NCBI RefSeq assembly: GCF_014202575.1
Contig: NZ_JACHHB010000004.1
Span: 1-64,000, forward strand
From: Texcoconibacillus texcoconensis
Lineage (GTDB): Bacteria > Bacillota > Bacilli > Bacillales > Salisediminibacteriaceae
Direction: 5' to 3'
Length of the DNA stretch: 64,000 bases
Shown: piece by piece, positions 28,492 through 37,380 of the stretch
How positions within the stretch are numbered: the stretch's first letter is position 1
Layout: every line of letters starts with the position of its first letter
The notes under the pieces: model-generated
What the model saw: only the letters and a program-made list of their open reading frames with translations
Databases searched by the model: none
Told to the model about the DNA's origin: nothing
Program-made: the position numbers and the translations under genes

Positions 28492-29349
28492 CTATACAGA
28501 ATGACATTGATCTATAGGAGTCCAGATTGATATGTTCTTAACTGGTTTTGGTAATAAACCTAGATCATAAGCTAAATCATAATAGTATTGTAAACCTGCT
28601 AAATGAGTTGGTGTCAAATCATGGTTCAAGCCTGTGAAATAATTGCGCCAAAAAGCTCGTTCCCCTCCATGTAACATTTGAATGGAGCGAATCATTTCCT
28701 GATAATCATCTTCTATAACGAGTGATTTACTTTTTGTGAATTCACGCCATAGGTCTTGAATGACTTCCTCATGAGTCTGCAAAATATTTTTGTGCACTGC
28801 AAATACGGCATACGTCATCGGAAATCCCGTTAACGAATTCCAACGCTCTCCTAAATCATAACAGAAATCATGAGCTCTTTTATTCCAAGAAGCGTGGATT
28901 GCATCATCACCGATTAATAAACAAGCATCATAATTTGCCATCATTTCATCATAATTTGGCTTTTCCGTTTGAAAATGAACATCCAAATCATAAAACTTTA
29001 GCAAAATAATTTTCAATAAGTTAACTGATGTTGCTGAACTCGAAGTTAGTGCAATTGATTTACCTTCCAATTGTTCAATTGGATATTTGGAAAACAAAAA
29101 TATCGACCCTACTTCACGACGAGAAGAAACGGACAGATCAGGTAGGAGCTGATAAGTGTCTGCATTTTCACCATAAGCAAACGAAGATATCCCCCCGACA
29201 TGAACCTCCCCTTGAGACATTTTTTCATTCAATCGTGCCGGTATTTGAGGTACGAATGTACAACCTTGTTGTTGCAAATATTCACGATTAATGTAATAAA
29301 AGAGCGGTATGATGTTCGTGTAAGAAATCTCACCAATAATTACGGACAT
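28492..29349 (-). CDS. mqnA: Chorismate dehydratase MqnA (futalosine route)
   Basis: The protein has 285 residues and the substrate-binding-protein-like MqnA fold. It converts chorismate to 3-enolpyruvylbenzoate, the first step of futalosine-dependent menaquinone synthesis. The N-terminal ISYTNIIPLFYY matches the family motif, with GGISSFAY, LTSSSATSVNLL and GFPMTYAVFAVHK further on. It is inserted between hepT and a ubiX-like gene, in an operon that in B. subtilis contains no mqn gene. GGGGGG lies 7 nt before the ATG. Confidence 0.88.
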   Translation of the reverse strand: MSVIIGEISYTNIIPLFYYINREYLQQQGCTFVPQIPARLNEKMSQGEVHVGGISSFAYGENADTYQLLPDLSVSSRREVGSIFLFSKYPIEQLEGKSIALTSSSATSVNLLKIILLKFYDLDVHFQTEKPNYDEMMANYDACLLIGDDAIHASWNKRAHDFCYDLGERWNSLTGFPMTYAVFAVHKNILQTHEEVIQDLWREFTKSKSLVIEDDYQEMIRSIQMLHGGERAFWRNYFTGLNHDLTPTHLAGLQYYYDLAYDLGLLPKPVKNISIWTPIDQCHSV

Positions 29350-29351
29350 CG

Positions 29352-29948
29352 CTAGTCCCCCCAGCGTTTAAAAAGATGGTGATTAACATTAAGTTGGTCA
29401 AGCACTTTCCCGACGACGAAATCAACAAGGTCGTCCAGCGTCTCAGGGCGTTGATAAAAGCCGGGCATCGCCGGAACTACTTGAGCTCCTACTCGGCTTA
29501 ATTTTGCCATGTTCTCTAAATGAATTTCATTTAATGGTGTCTCTCTTGGAACAATGATTAATGGACGCTTTTCTTTTAACATCACATCAGCAGTGCGTTC
29601 TAATAAATTACTAGATGTCCCTTGTGCGAGTTTCGATAAAGTCCCCATTGAACAAGGGGCAATAATCATTCCATCATTTTTATAGGATCCACTAGCAATT
29701 GGTGCAGAGAAATCTTGAAGCGTATGGTAGGACCAGCCTTCGCCATAATCTGAAAATAAAGATTGTAAACACAGGTTTCGATCCGTTGTATCTAAAGCAA
29801 GTTCTTGTTCAAACACTTGCCAACCAGCTTCACTAATGACTACGTGTACACGGTGATTGGCTTCTAACATTGATTGAATGATTCTCACACCATAAGTAGC
29901 CCCGCTAGCACCTGTGATTCCTACGGTATATATTGGTTGTCGGTTCAT
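29352..29948 (-). CDS. UbiX-family flavin prenyltransferase
   Basis: The protein has 198 residues. UbiX proteins join dimethylallyl phosphate to FMN, making the prenylated flavin used by UbiD-type decarboxylases. The N-terminal VGITGASGATYGVRIIQSM, the IAPCSMGTLSKLAQG loop and RPLIIVPRETPLNEIHLENM are typical. Beside mqnA and mqnP it probably serves the late decarboxylation of the futalosine route (MqnM role). No UbiD-type partner is in the window. The start overlaps the mqnP stop (ATGA). Confidence 0.88.
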   Translation of the reverse strand: MNRQPIYTVGITGASGATYGVRIIQSMLEANHRVHVVISEAGWQVFEQELALDTTDRNLCLQSLFSDYGEGWSYHTLQDFSAPIASGSYKNDGMIIAPCSMGTLSKLAQGTSSNLLERTADVMLKEKRPLIIVPRETPLNEIHLENMAKLSRVGAQVVPAMPGFYQRPETLDDLVDFVVGKVLDQLNVNHHLFKRWGD

Positions 29949-30805
29949 AGTAGCAAATCTCCAATCGTAAAAGCTAACATGACAAGGCTGATAATGCCAT
30001 TCATTGTAAAGAAGGCCTTATTTACATTCGACAAATCCTCTGCTGAGACAAGAGAATGTTCATAGACCATAACTGCCCCAGCAATGAGTGCCCCTATTAA
30101 ATAAATCCACCCTAGTGGTGTAACGGTTGCTAGTAACAAAAGTGCAAAAAAACTAATGACGTGAAAAACTCTCGCAATGATTAAAGAGCGAGCAATACCA
30201 AATTGACTCGGAATCGAGTGTAGTTTAACTTCACGGTCATAACCTGCATCTTGTGTTGCATAAATGATATCAAAACCTGCTATCCAAAACGCAACAATGA
30301 CGAATAATATAAATGCATCTAGCGTGAGGGTCCCAGTAGTCGCTACCCATCCACCAAGTGGAGCAATACCAATTGTTGCCCCTAAAAATAAATGACAAGC
30401 CCATGTGAAGCGTTTCGTATAAGAATAAAAAACAAGAAAAAAGACAGCGATCGGTAACAGGTAAACGGACAACATATTTAATTGAAAAGCTGAAAAGAAT
30501 AAAACGATGAACGAAACAACAATAAATAATAGCGCCTCAGCTTTTGAGATTAATTTTGCAGGAATTGCACGATCACTTGTTCTTGGATTCATCTCGTCAA
30601 TTTTCGCATCTATTACACGATTTAACGACATAGCCGCGCTTCTACCACCAATCATTGCTAACGTAATCCATAGCCATTGTTCCCAAGAGGGCCATTGACC
30701 TTCTACTGTTAAACTTCCAAGAGCCGCACCTAAAAACGCGAAAGGTAAGGCAAAGATCGTATGTTCAAATTTTATCATTTCCAAAATAATCTTTAATTTT
30801 CGCAT
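29945..30805 (-). CDS. mqnP: UbiA-family prenyltransferase (MqnP role)
   Basis: The protein has about 286 residues and eight or nine membrane helices. It should attach the heptaprenyl chain to an aromatic acid. The two Mg-binding aspartate motifs are visible: NRVIDAKIDEMNPRTSDR and DIIYATQDAGYDREVKLHS. UbiA-like proteins that act on 6-carboxy-2-naphthoate in the futalosine pathway are called MqnP; the name here rests on context. The ATG at 30805 follows AAAGG; a TTG at 30826 is possible but has no ribosome site. Confidence 0.85.
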   Translation of the reverse strand: MRKLKIILEMIKFEHTIFALPFAFLGAALGSLTVEGQWPSWEQWLWITLAMIGGRSAAMSLNRVIDAKIDEMNPRTSDRAIPAKLISKAEALLFIVVSFIVLFFSAFQLNMLSVYLLPIAVFFLVFYSYTKRFTWACHLFLGATIGIAPLGGWVATTGTLTLDAFILFVIVAFWIAGFDIIYATQDAGYDREVKLHSIPSQFGIARSLIIARVFHVISFFALLLLATVTPLGWIYLIGALIAGAVMVYEHSLVSAEDLSNVNKAFFTMNGIISLVMLAFTIGDLLL

Positions 30806-30858
30806 CGCCAACGACCTTTCTAGCAATATTCAATCTTCGTATTACAATCTAGCTATGT

Positions 30859-31563
30859 TTATTTATAGGCAAAATGAGCAGCAGCTGCTCCTCCCGAATA
30901 AGACTTATACGTACACGTTTTAAAACCTGACTTTAGAAACCAGGATTTCAGTTCTTTTTTTCCCGGAAAACTCACCGTTGACTCCTGTAACCACGAGTAT
31001 TCCTCATATCGTTTTGCAAAGAGCTTTCCAAATAAAGGCATGATATAGCGAAAATAGAATGAAAAAATTTGTTTGTATACAGGAATGGTTGGATGTGATG
31101 TCTCTAGACAAACGACAAGACCTCCTGGCTTAACGACCCGACGCATTTCTTTGAGGGTCTGCATATAATCCGGTACATTTCGTAATCCGAACCCGATTGT
31201 TACGTAATCAAAGTAATTATCAGGATAAGGTAAGTCCATAGCATTTCCGTGAGTGAGCGTAACATGACTTAGCTGTGCTTCATCAACTTTGGCTTGTCCT
31301 ACTTTTAACATATTTTCACTGAAATCAAGACCGTGTACTTCTCCACTAGCACTAGTTGCCTCTGCTAATGCAATTGTCCAGTCTGCCGTTCCACAGCAAA
31401 CATCGAGTGCTTTAGCGCCATTTTCTACCGACATACGTTTCATCGTATCCTTTCTCCAAGCACGATGACGTTGAAAACTAATAATTGCATTCATTTTATC
31501 GTATTGATCGTAAATTGATTCAAACACTTGATGTACGCGTTCTTCTTTTGTTTGACCACTCAT
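30859..31563 (-). CDS. menG: Demethylmenaquinone methyltransferase
   Basis: The protein has 234 residues. It uses S-adenosylmethionine for the last step of menaquinone synthesis and belongs to the UbiE/MenG family. SAM-binding motifs [17 protein letters not shown] and [20 protein letters not shown] and the C-terminal [13 protein letters not shown] are characteristic. It lies between hepS and mqnP, in the hepS-menG...hepT frame known from Bacillus. Confidence 0.96.
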   Translation of the reverse strand: MSGQTKEERVHQVFESIYDQYDKMNAIISFQRHRAWRKDTMKRMSVENGAKALDVCCGTADWTIALAEATSASGEVHGLDFSENMLKVGQAKVDEAQLSHVTLTHGNAMDLPYPDNYFDYVTIGFGLRNVPDYMQTLKEMRRVVKPGGLVVCLETSHPTIPVYKQIFSFYFRYIMPLFGKLFAKRYEEYSWLQESTVSFPGKKELKSWFLKSGFKTCTYKSYSGGAAAAHFAYK

Positions 31564-31567
31564 CTAT

Positions 31568-32377
31568 TTACCCTTCTTTCACTAAGTAATGGGAATTAAC
31601 TTCTGACGAATCAAGAAGCTCTTCTACCCTAGACGAAATATATTGTTGATATGCTCCTAGTGTTCCATCAAGCAAATTGGATTTTGTACGTTCAATATGA
31701 CTATCAATCTTAGACATGATTAATTGCTCAGAACGTATATTTCCCTCTTTACCCATCGCTGTATAATACTTGAGAAAAGGAGAGTCTTTAGTTCCACGCA
31801 AGTATGAGTTTCGTTCATATACAAGTCTTTTAAATAGAAAAAAGTGGTCGCATGCCAACGTCGGTTCCTTAACATGGAAAAAATGTTTAACATTCCTAAC
31901 AATAGCTGTGTCAATTGTGTTAACATTTAACAGTAATTCAGACCAATCTAAAATTTCTTTTTTATGATAAACGTTCATTTTGGCTTCGTTTATATCTTGT
32001 ATAGCCTTGGCTAATACACGTATGAAACTCACTTCACCCTGCTTCGCTAATATTAAGTAGTATAAACTACTATAATAATCGCCTGCCAACACCGTTAACT
32101 GACGAGCTTTTCGTAAATCATCTTGGTCCATTTGATCGGTTGTTATTTTCTCGTGAGTATCAAGAGCTGCTTGCACAAGAATGGAAGTTAATATATAGGA
32201 ATGGCGTTGTTTGGGGGATATCGACTGTTCTTTTAGCATGAACAATAAAAATACAAGTTGATCATCATCAATCGATGCACTTGTGATATACTTCGATAAA
32301 TATTCATATTTAATCATTTCAAAAAAAGATTCTTTTAGCTCATTTATTTCTTTTAAAAAATCGCTCGACATAATCAT
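31568..32377 (-). CDS. hepS: Heptaprenyl diphosphate synthase component I
   Basis: The protein has 269 residues, is mostly helical, and has no aspartate-rich catalytic motif, as expected for the regulatory subunit of the HepS-HepT enzyme. Its size, its segment LLDGTLGAYQQYISSRVEELL, and its place just upstream of menG support the call. It opens the menaquinone operon. GGGGGA lies 7 nt before the ATG. Confidence 0.85.
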   Translation of the reverse strand: MIMSSDFLKEINELKESFFEMIKYEYLSKYITSASIDDDQLVFLLFMLKEQSISPKQRHSYILTSILVQAALDTHEKITTDQMDQDDLRKARQLTVLAGDYYSSLYYLILAKQGEVSFIRVLAKAIQDINEAKMNVYHKKEILDWSELLLNVNTIDTAIVRNVKHFFHVKEPTLACDHFFLFKRLVYERNSYLRGTKDSPFLKYYTAMGKEGNIRSEQLIMSKIDSHIERTKSNLLDGTLGAYQQYISSRVEELLDSSEVNSHYLVKEG

Positions 32378-32460
32378 TTGTCAATCCCCCAACAAAAAAT
32401 AGTCACGATGAAACGAATTATCATCTCAACTTTTGTTACATTCACTCGAAAGTTATATCT

Positions 32461-32489
32461 AGTATACCATAGCATCAAACGAACGATAA
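32461..32489 (-). promoter_or_regulatory. Promoter of the hepS-menG-mqn-hepT operon
   Basis: TTATCG (32484-32489) and TATACT (32461-32466) are separated by 17 nt on the minus strand, about 85 nt before hepS. The rest of 32490-32640 shows no gene on the minus strand. Confidence 0.55.
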
Positions 32490-32640
32490 AGCTGAATTCA
32501 CGGTTATGATAAAAAATAAAAGATACAATAATTGCCAACAGTACGTTGCTTTAGGATCTATAAAAAGGAGTGAATGTCAATGAACTAAAACCTATGAAAA
32601 TAAAAGAGGTATCTATAGGATGATGATTCAAAAGTAAAGA

Positions 32641-32675
32641 AAGGGCCAACCCGTCACATGTAGGATAGCCCCTTG
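32641..32675 (-). terminator. Probable mtrB terminator
   Basis: On the minus strand AAGGGGC pairs with GGCCCTT around a loop, followed by TCTTTACTTTTG. It lies about 10 nt after the mtrB stop. Confidence 0.6.
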
Positions 32676-32685
32676 TTGAAAACGG

Positions 32686-32913
32686 TTATTCAACATCACT
32701 TTCAGTTTTCATTTCACCGTGATTCGTTTGGATCACAGCTTTTCCACGTACTTTCATCGCAGATGTGTGTTCTGTGAACTGCGCAATCATCACTTCACCT
32801 TCATCAAGCTTTTCGGAATGGTGAAAGCGTGTGTCAGACCCTCTTGTCAATCCAATCACATTGACCCCATTTTCTTCTGCTTTAATAACGATAAAATCAT
32901 TTGATTGTGCCAC
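32686..32913 (-). CDS. mtrB: TRAP, tryptophan RNA-binding attenuation protein
   Basis: The protein has 75 residues and is nearly identical in pattern to B. subtilis TRAP ([51 protein letters not shown]). The KVRGKA segment contains RNA-contacting residues. Eleven subunits form a ring that binds tryptophan and GAG/UAG triplets and ends trp transcription early. The expected target leader lies at 23058-23106. It follows folE by 47 nt, as in Bacillus. Confidence 0.97.
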   Translation of the reverse strand: MAQSNDFIVIKAEENGVNVIGLTRGSDTRFHHSEKLDEGEVMIAQFTEHTSAMKVRGKAVIQTNHGEMKTESDVE

Positions 32914-32960
32914 CTTAACTTCACCACCTTGTTTATAAGATCATTTTAGCTTTTCATAGA

Positions 32961-33536
32961 TTAAGCTCGTGACGAATGAATAAGCGACATGACTTCCGCT
33001 CTAGCTGCTTCATTTCTTGAAAAGGCGCCTCTAACAGCTGAAGTAACGGTTTGAGAGCCCGGCTTTTTCACACCACGCATCGTCATACACATATGTTCAG
33101 CTTCTACAACTACAATTACACCTAAAGGCTCCAACGTCTCAACGATACTGTCTGCAACTGTCGAAGTGATTCTCTCTTGTAGTTGTGGTCTACTTGTTAC
33201 CGCTTCTACAGCACGAGCTAATTTACTCAATCCTGTCACCTTTCCACCTTTCGGAATGTAGCCAATATGCGCATGTCCAAAGAAAGGAACGAGGTGATGT
33301 TCGCACATTGAATAAAACGGGATGTCTTTTACGAGCACAAGCTCTTCATGATCCTCACCAAAAACGGTAGCAAAATGTTCTTTAGGGTCTTCATTCATAC
33401 CTGAGAAAACTTCCTCATACATTCGTGCTACCCTTTTAGGCGTATCTAATAACCCCTCTCGCCCAGGGTCTTCCCCGATTGCTTCTAATATCATAGTAAC
33501 TGCTGTTTGTATTTTTTCGTGATCGACGTGGCTCAT
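32961..33536 (-). CDS. folE: GTP cyclohydrolase I
   Basis: The protein has 191 residues. It converts GTP to 7,8-dihydroneopterin triphosphate, the first step of folate synthesis (mtrA in B. subtilis). The zinc-binding and catalytic motifs [30 protein letters not shown] and [17 protein letters not shown] are complete, so it is the zinc-dependent type IA. Located upstream of mtrB and downstream of hbs, as in B. subtilis. Confidence 0.97.
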   Translation of the reverse strand: MSHVDHEKIQTAVTMILEAIGEDPGREGLLDTPKRVARMYEEVFSGMNEDPKEHFATVFGEDHEELVLVKDIPFYSMCEHHLVPFFGHAHIGYIPKGGKVTGLSKLARAVEAVTSRPQLQERITSTVADSIVETLEPLGVIVVVEAEHMCMTMRGVKKPGSQTVTSAVRGAFSRNEAARAEVMSLIHSSRA

Positions 33537-33666
33537 TTAAAACGCCTCCTACTGCTCTGAAGATTATGGAAAGTCTAGCATAGTATATGTAAAACAATCA
33601 AGAAATCGAGAAGTAGCTAATGAAATATAAACTAGAAAAGCTTTTTTAACAATACTCATAAAAAGA

Positions 33667-33690
33667 AGAACCACTTATGACAGTGGTTCT
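33667..33690 (-). terminator. hbs terminator
   Basis: AGAACCACT and AGTGGTTCT form a perfect 9-bp stem followed by TCTTTTTAT on the minus strand, 24 nt after the hbs stop. Confidence 0.85.
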
Positions 33691-33713
33691 CCTCTCCTAA
33701 GCCCCTATGTAAG

Positions 33714-33986
33714 TTACTTAACGGCATCTTTGAGGGCTTTACCAGGTTTAAATGCTGGCACTTTGCTTGCCGGGATTTCAATTTCTTCACCTGTTTGTGG
33801 GTTACGACCTTTACGAGAAGAACGTTCACGTACTTCAAAGTTACCGAACCCGATTAGTTGAACTTTGTCCCCTTTAGTTAAGGAGTCAGTGATTACATCA
33901 AATACAGCATCTACTGCACTTGTTGCGTCCTTTTTGGAAAGGTCTGCTTGTTCTGCAACTGCATTGATAAGTTCTGTTTTATTCAT
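33714..33986 (-). CDS. hbs: Nucleoid protein HU
   Basis: The protein has 90 residues. It is a DNA-bending histone-like protein: [20 protein letters not shown] at the N-terminus, the [21 protein letters not shown] arm and [16 protein letters not shown] at the end. The ATG at 33986 follows GGAGGAGGTG; the frame runs on to 34013 without a ribosome site. It sits between spoIVA and folE as in B. subtilis. Confidence 0.98.
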   Translation of the reverse strand: MNKTELINAVAEQADLSKKDATSAVDAVFDVITDSLTKGDKVQLIGFGNFEVRERSSRKGRNPQTGEEIEIPASKVPAFKPGKALKDAVK

Positions 33987-34110
33987 TCGATTCACCTCCT
34001 CCCAAAAATTCATCGCTAATATTCCTTGTCTTACACAAAAAGGAATCTTTTATACGTTTTGCCCCACAAATCGTGGTTAACAACGCTTATGGTAAAGGAA
34101 AATCCGCAAC

Positions 34111-34133
34111 AATTCAACAATTTTTGTTGAATT
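34111..34133. repeat. Perfect inverted repeat in the hbs upstream region
   Basis: AATTCAACAA, TTT, TTGTTGAATT is a perfect 10-bp dyad. On the minus strand its edge can supply a -35-like TTGAAT 17 nt before a TACCAT. It may be an operator, or a hairpin in the hbs leader if transcription starts further upstream. Confidence 0.5.
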
Positions 34134-34380
34134 TCGCATGAATTATACTAATAATCTTTTTATGTTAATGGAAGAGTACCATGTAAAGAAGGATTATGAA
34201 AGGGTTATGCTTCATATTTTGAAGAAGATTTGATGATAAATGAGGGATTTTCAAAATCAAAATGATATTTTCGTTGTATATTTTTTATCGACTCTTTTTG
34301 TCGCAAGATTCTCACAAATGACATCCAACGACGTAGGAAAGATGATAAAAAAGAGGGATTTACAAAACGACAAACATAAA

Positions 34381-34422
34381 GGCTTTTTTCTAAAAGAAAA
34401 CAACAATGTTTACGAAAAGAGG
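34381..34422 (+). repeat. Minimal copy (ends only) of the dispersed element
   Basis: The 42 nt join the left-end sequence GGCTTTTTTCTAAAAGA directly to the right-end sequence AACAACAATGTTTACGAAAAG of the element seen at 37381-37760 and 58279-58662, with the interior missing. It lies 8 nt from the spoIVA terminator. The remaining part of 34134-34380 is AT-rich and shows no gene. Confidence 0.65.
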
Positions 34423-34430
34423 CAAAACAA

Positions 34431-34503
34431 AAAAGACCTGTTTTTGTTACAATCATCCATCTTTCTTTTGAAAAGATGAATAATTGTAACAGTTGACAGG
34501 CCT
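34431..34503 (-). terminator. spoIVA terminator with a long stem
   Basis: The minus strand reads AGGCCTGT, then an arm of about 20 nt (TGTTACAATTATTCATCTTT) pairing with its near-complement, then ACAGGTCTTTTTTGTTTTG. It lies just after the spoIVA stop. Confidence 0.85.
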
Positions 34504-34516
34504 CATAAATGAACAC

Positions 34517-35995
34517 TTATAGGATAATGGCTATCAAACCACCTGAACCTTCGTTGATGATACGTTCCAATGTTTCTTTCAATTTATAGCGTGCATTTTC
34601 TGGCATTAATGACAACTTAGCTGAAATGCCTTCTCGCACGATCGAGTCAAGAGAGCGGCCGAAAATATCTGATTCCCAAATCGATAGAGGGTTCTCCTCA
34701 AAGTCCTGCATCAAATAACGCACAAGCTCTTCACTCTGCTTTTCAGTACCAATAATTGGCGCAAATTCAGATTCTACATCTACCTTAATCATATGAATTG
34801 AAGGAGCTACTGCTTTTAAGCGTACACCAAATCGTGAGCCTTGGCGAATAATCTCAGGCTCATCCAAGCTCATATCCGTCAATTGCGGGGCTGCGATTCC
34901 ATATCCCGTTTGTTTGACCATTGTCAGTGCATCTGCGACTTGATCATACTCCGCTTTTGCGTACGATAAGTCTTGCATTAATTCTAGCAAATGATCTTTA
35001 CCACGAATCTCAACACCAACAACTTCTTTTAAAATTTGGTCATATAAATCATCTGGTGCATGCAAATCAATTTCGGCGACGCCTTGCCCCATTTCAATGC
35101 CAGCTAAATTGGCATGTTCAATAAACTCATATTCACTAAAATGACCGACGACACGATCAACATCTCGCAACCGTTTAATATCTTGCACTGTCGCTTGCAC
35201 AGCTTCCTCATAGTTGTTTCTTAGCCAATGGTCTTCTCTAAGTACCATAACCCAGCTTGGAAGGTTCACATTGACTTCATGGACAGGAAATTCAAACAAT
35301 ACCTCTCTCATAACGGTGTTTATATCTTGGTCGGTCATACTTTCAATATTCATCGAAATTGCTGGTACGTCATGTTCTTCTTCTAAATTATGACGTAGCG
35401 CTTCAGTATCAGGGTGTTGTGGATGAACACTGTTTACGAGAACGATAAACGGTTTACCAACCTCTTTTAATTCGTCAATAACCCGTTGCTCTGATTCTTC
35501 ATAATCTTGACGACCAATTTCTCCAATCGATCCGTCTGTTGTAATCACAACACCTAGTGTTGAATGTTCTTGGATGACTTTTCTCGTGCCGATTTCTGCG
35601 GCCTCTTGAAACGGTATCGCTTCTTCATACCAAGGTGTTTGAATCATGCGTGGTCCGTTCTCATCTTCATACCCTTTTGCACCTGGTACGGCATAACCAA
35701 CACAATCGACAACTCGAACGTTGACATCAAGCCCTTCATCCACATGAAGTGATACTGCTTGGTTTGGAATGAACTTTGGTTCCGTTGTCATAATTTGTTT
35801 ACCCGCTGCACTTTGTGGCAATTCATCTTGTGCACGAGCGCGATCACCTTCATCTTCAATATTCGGGATTACTGCGAGTTCCATGAATTTTTTAATAAAC
35901 GTCGATTTCCCTGTACGAACCGACCCTACAACCCCTAAGTAAATATCGCCTCCTGTACGTTCAGCGATATCTTTAAATATATCTACTTTCTCCAC
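34517..35995 (-). CDS. spoIVA: Stage IV sporulation protein A (spore coat basement ATPase)
   Basis: The protein has 492 residues. It polymerises around the forespore using ATP and anchors the coat. A P-loop is present in GVVGSVRTGKSTFIKK, and the C-terminal region (VREGISAKLSLMPENARYKLKETLERII) needed for membrane localisation is intact, ending GGLIAIIL. The start is GTG at 35995 with GGAGGGG 5 nt upstream. Expression by the mother-cell sigma factor is expected; I could not pick a convincing sigma-E promoter. Confidence 0.97.
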   Translation of the reverse strand: MEKVDIFKDIAERTGGDIYLGVVGSVRTGKSTFIKKFMELAVIPNIEDEGDRARAQDELPQSAAGKQIMTTEPKFIPNQAVSLHVDEGLDVNVRVVDCVGYAVPGAKGYEDENGPRMIQTPWYEEAIPFQEAAEIGTRKVIQEHSTLGVVITTDGSIGEIGRQDYEESEQRVIDELKEVGKPFIVLVNSVHPQHPDTEALRHNLEEEHDVPAISMNIESMTDQDINTVMREVLFEFPVHEVNVNLPSWVMVLREDHWLRNNYEEAVQATVQDIKRLRDVDRVVGHFSEYEFIEHANLAGIEMGQGVAEIDLHAPDDLYDQILKEVVGVEIRGKDHLLELMQDLSYAKAEYDQVADALTMVKQTGYGIAAPQLTDMSLDEPEIIRQGSRFGVRLKAVAPSIHMIKVDVESEFAPIIGTEKQSEELVRYLMQDFEENPLSIWESDIFGRSLDSIVREGISAKLSLMPENARYKLKETLERIINEGSGGLIAIIL

Positions 35996-36260
35996 GTGAT
36001 CCCCTCCGATCGTTTCTATAATGTCAAGTCTGCACTATCGACGATGTAGCACGGCCTGTCATAATCACTACCAATATATGACGCTGTCCAATAATTATGA
36101 CCCAAAACTTAAACACCTTCATATTTCATAATTAAAAAGTTTTATTGATTATTGATAGGTCAATTGCATCACCTTCTTCAACGTAACCACCACCGCTTCT
36201 TGCGAGCATAACGAGCGGTAGGATCACATGATCAAGCCGACGTCAGCCTATATTCACTAA

Positions 36261-36304
36261 AAAGTCTCCATTCTCTCGTTATGTATATGGAGAATGGAGA
36301 CTTT
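36261..36304 (-). terminator. yphF terminator
   Basis: AAAGTCTCCATTCTC and GAGAATGGAGACTTT form a perfect 15-bp stem followed by TTAG on the minus strand, 22 nt after the yphF stop. The rest of the spoIVA-yphF gap (36000-36260) has only a doubtful 31-codon frame at 36132-36227 (see rejected items). Confidence 0.9.
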
Positions 36305-36326
36305 ATAGAACTTTTAATCCTTGATA

Positions 36327-37034
36327 TTATTGGAAAAATTTAATTTCGCCATCTTCGAATGTATACGAAAGCGAATAAACAGGAACAAACGGAGACGATT
36401 CTATAAGAAGCTTACGGAGATCTGTTTCATTTGAGGCTGCTCCTTCAAGTTCAGCGTCCTTAAAGGTTTGCTGTAAATCGATTTCATAATCAATCACAAC
36501 ATTGCCATCTTGATGGATGCGTAAAGGAAGTTGATGATTTGGGTTGTATGGACTTTCAACTGTCGGTTCTGAATCATATTGGATCTCTTCATAATCGATT
36601 GAAAAGACGCCATTTCCTACCGGTTCATCAAATGGAATAAAACGATGATCAGCCCTATATTGATTTACACGACGTTGAACTTCACGAACTTGATCTACTA
36701 TTCTTAAATCTAACAATTTTACTTCTGGATCTGTTTCAACGTTTACAAGAACATACTGAAATACGCCGCCATTTTCGAAAGAATTGCCGGGGGGATCTTG
36801 CATATACGTTGGCACCAGTTGTCCAAAATCTACAAGATAACGTTGGTACAATGACGTATCTTTGTCAAAGTTTCTGATCGGTAAAACACCCTGATCCTCT
36901 TGGAATTGGTTCACAGCCATCTGAACAGATTGTAATTGGTCATCATATGGTACTTGATTTTCAGCACGCTCTTGTTCTGGAAACAAACAACCACTCAGTA
37001 TAAGTAACAATAAAAATAAAAGAGCTATACGCAT
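36327..37034 (-). CDS. yphF: YphF-like lipoprotein
   Basis: The protein has 235 residues, with a lipoprotein signal peptide (RIALLFLLLLILSGC; lipidation Cys at about 16) and an acidic extracytoplasmic domain with the repeated segments SVQMAVNQFQEDQGVLPI and VREVQRRVNQYRADHRFIPF. This suggests an internal duplication. Size and place between spoIVA and yphE match B. subtilis YphF, which has no assigned function. Confidence 0.75.
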   Translation of the reverse strand: MRIALLFLLLLILSGCLFPEQERAENQVPYDDQLQSVQMAVNQFQEDQGVLPIRNFDKDTSLYQRYLVDFGQLVPTYMQDPPGNSFENGGVFQYVLVNVETDPEVKLLDLRIVDQVREVQRRVNQYRADHRFIPFDEPVGNGVFSIDYEEIQYDSEPTVESPYNPNHQLPLRIHQDGNVVIDYEIDLQQTFKDAELEGAASNETDLRKLLIESSPFVPVYSLSYTFEDGEIKFFQ

Positions 37035-37072
37035 ATCTCACTAATCCCCCTACTTTCTATCAACCAAATCAT

Positions 37073-37270
37073 TTAATCAACAGGACCACTGAAGACGATA
37101 ATAAATACGATAAAACCAGCGACTATCATACTGATAAACGATAGACTGAGTAACATTTTTTGTATAATCCCGGACAATTTTTCTCTTGCAAAAATGGTCA
37201 CAATTACGGAAAGAAACATTAGTGCAATACCAATAAAAGAAATCCACATTTTCGTCATTCCATCGTCCAA
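37073..37270 (-). CDS. yphE: YphE-like small membrane protein (DUF2768)
   Basis: The protein has 65 residues and two hydrophobic helices (WISFIGIALMFLSVIVTIF; SLSFISMIVAGFIVFIIVF) separated by a basic loop. Similar in size and position to B. subtilis YphE. A TTG start at 37270 is best placed after GGAGGG; an ATG at 37258 is 18 nt from that site. The function is unknown; neighbours suggest a sporulation link. Confidence 0.7.
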   Translation of the reverse strand: MDDGMTKMWISFIGIALMFLSVIVTIFAREKLSGIIQKMLLSLSFISMIVAGFIVFIIVFSGPVD

Positions 37271-37380
37271 TTTTCTCCCTCCAATGCCTGTCTTATTAAG
37301 CTTGATTTATTATAGCACATACAACATTCGCGTTCACGTTTCCTGCATTAGCAACATAGCCATATCGTTTAAAACAAATT

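Noticed and set aside
32576-32623. Plus-strand mini-frame after GGAGTG (about 17 codons)
   Set aside because: Very short, overlaps the region before the hepS promoter and no conserved feature supports it.
34205-34516. 103-residue minus-strand frame after spoIVA
   Set aside because: It consists of the spoIVA terminator, the minimal repeat copy and AT-rich sequence; composition is not protein-like and there is no ribosome site.
36132-36227. 31-codon minus-strand frame (from GTG 36227, VILPLVMLARSGGGYVEEGD)
   Set aside because: Protein-like wording but no ribosome site; too short to support as a gene. It could be a remnant and is worth a homology search only.
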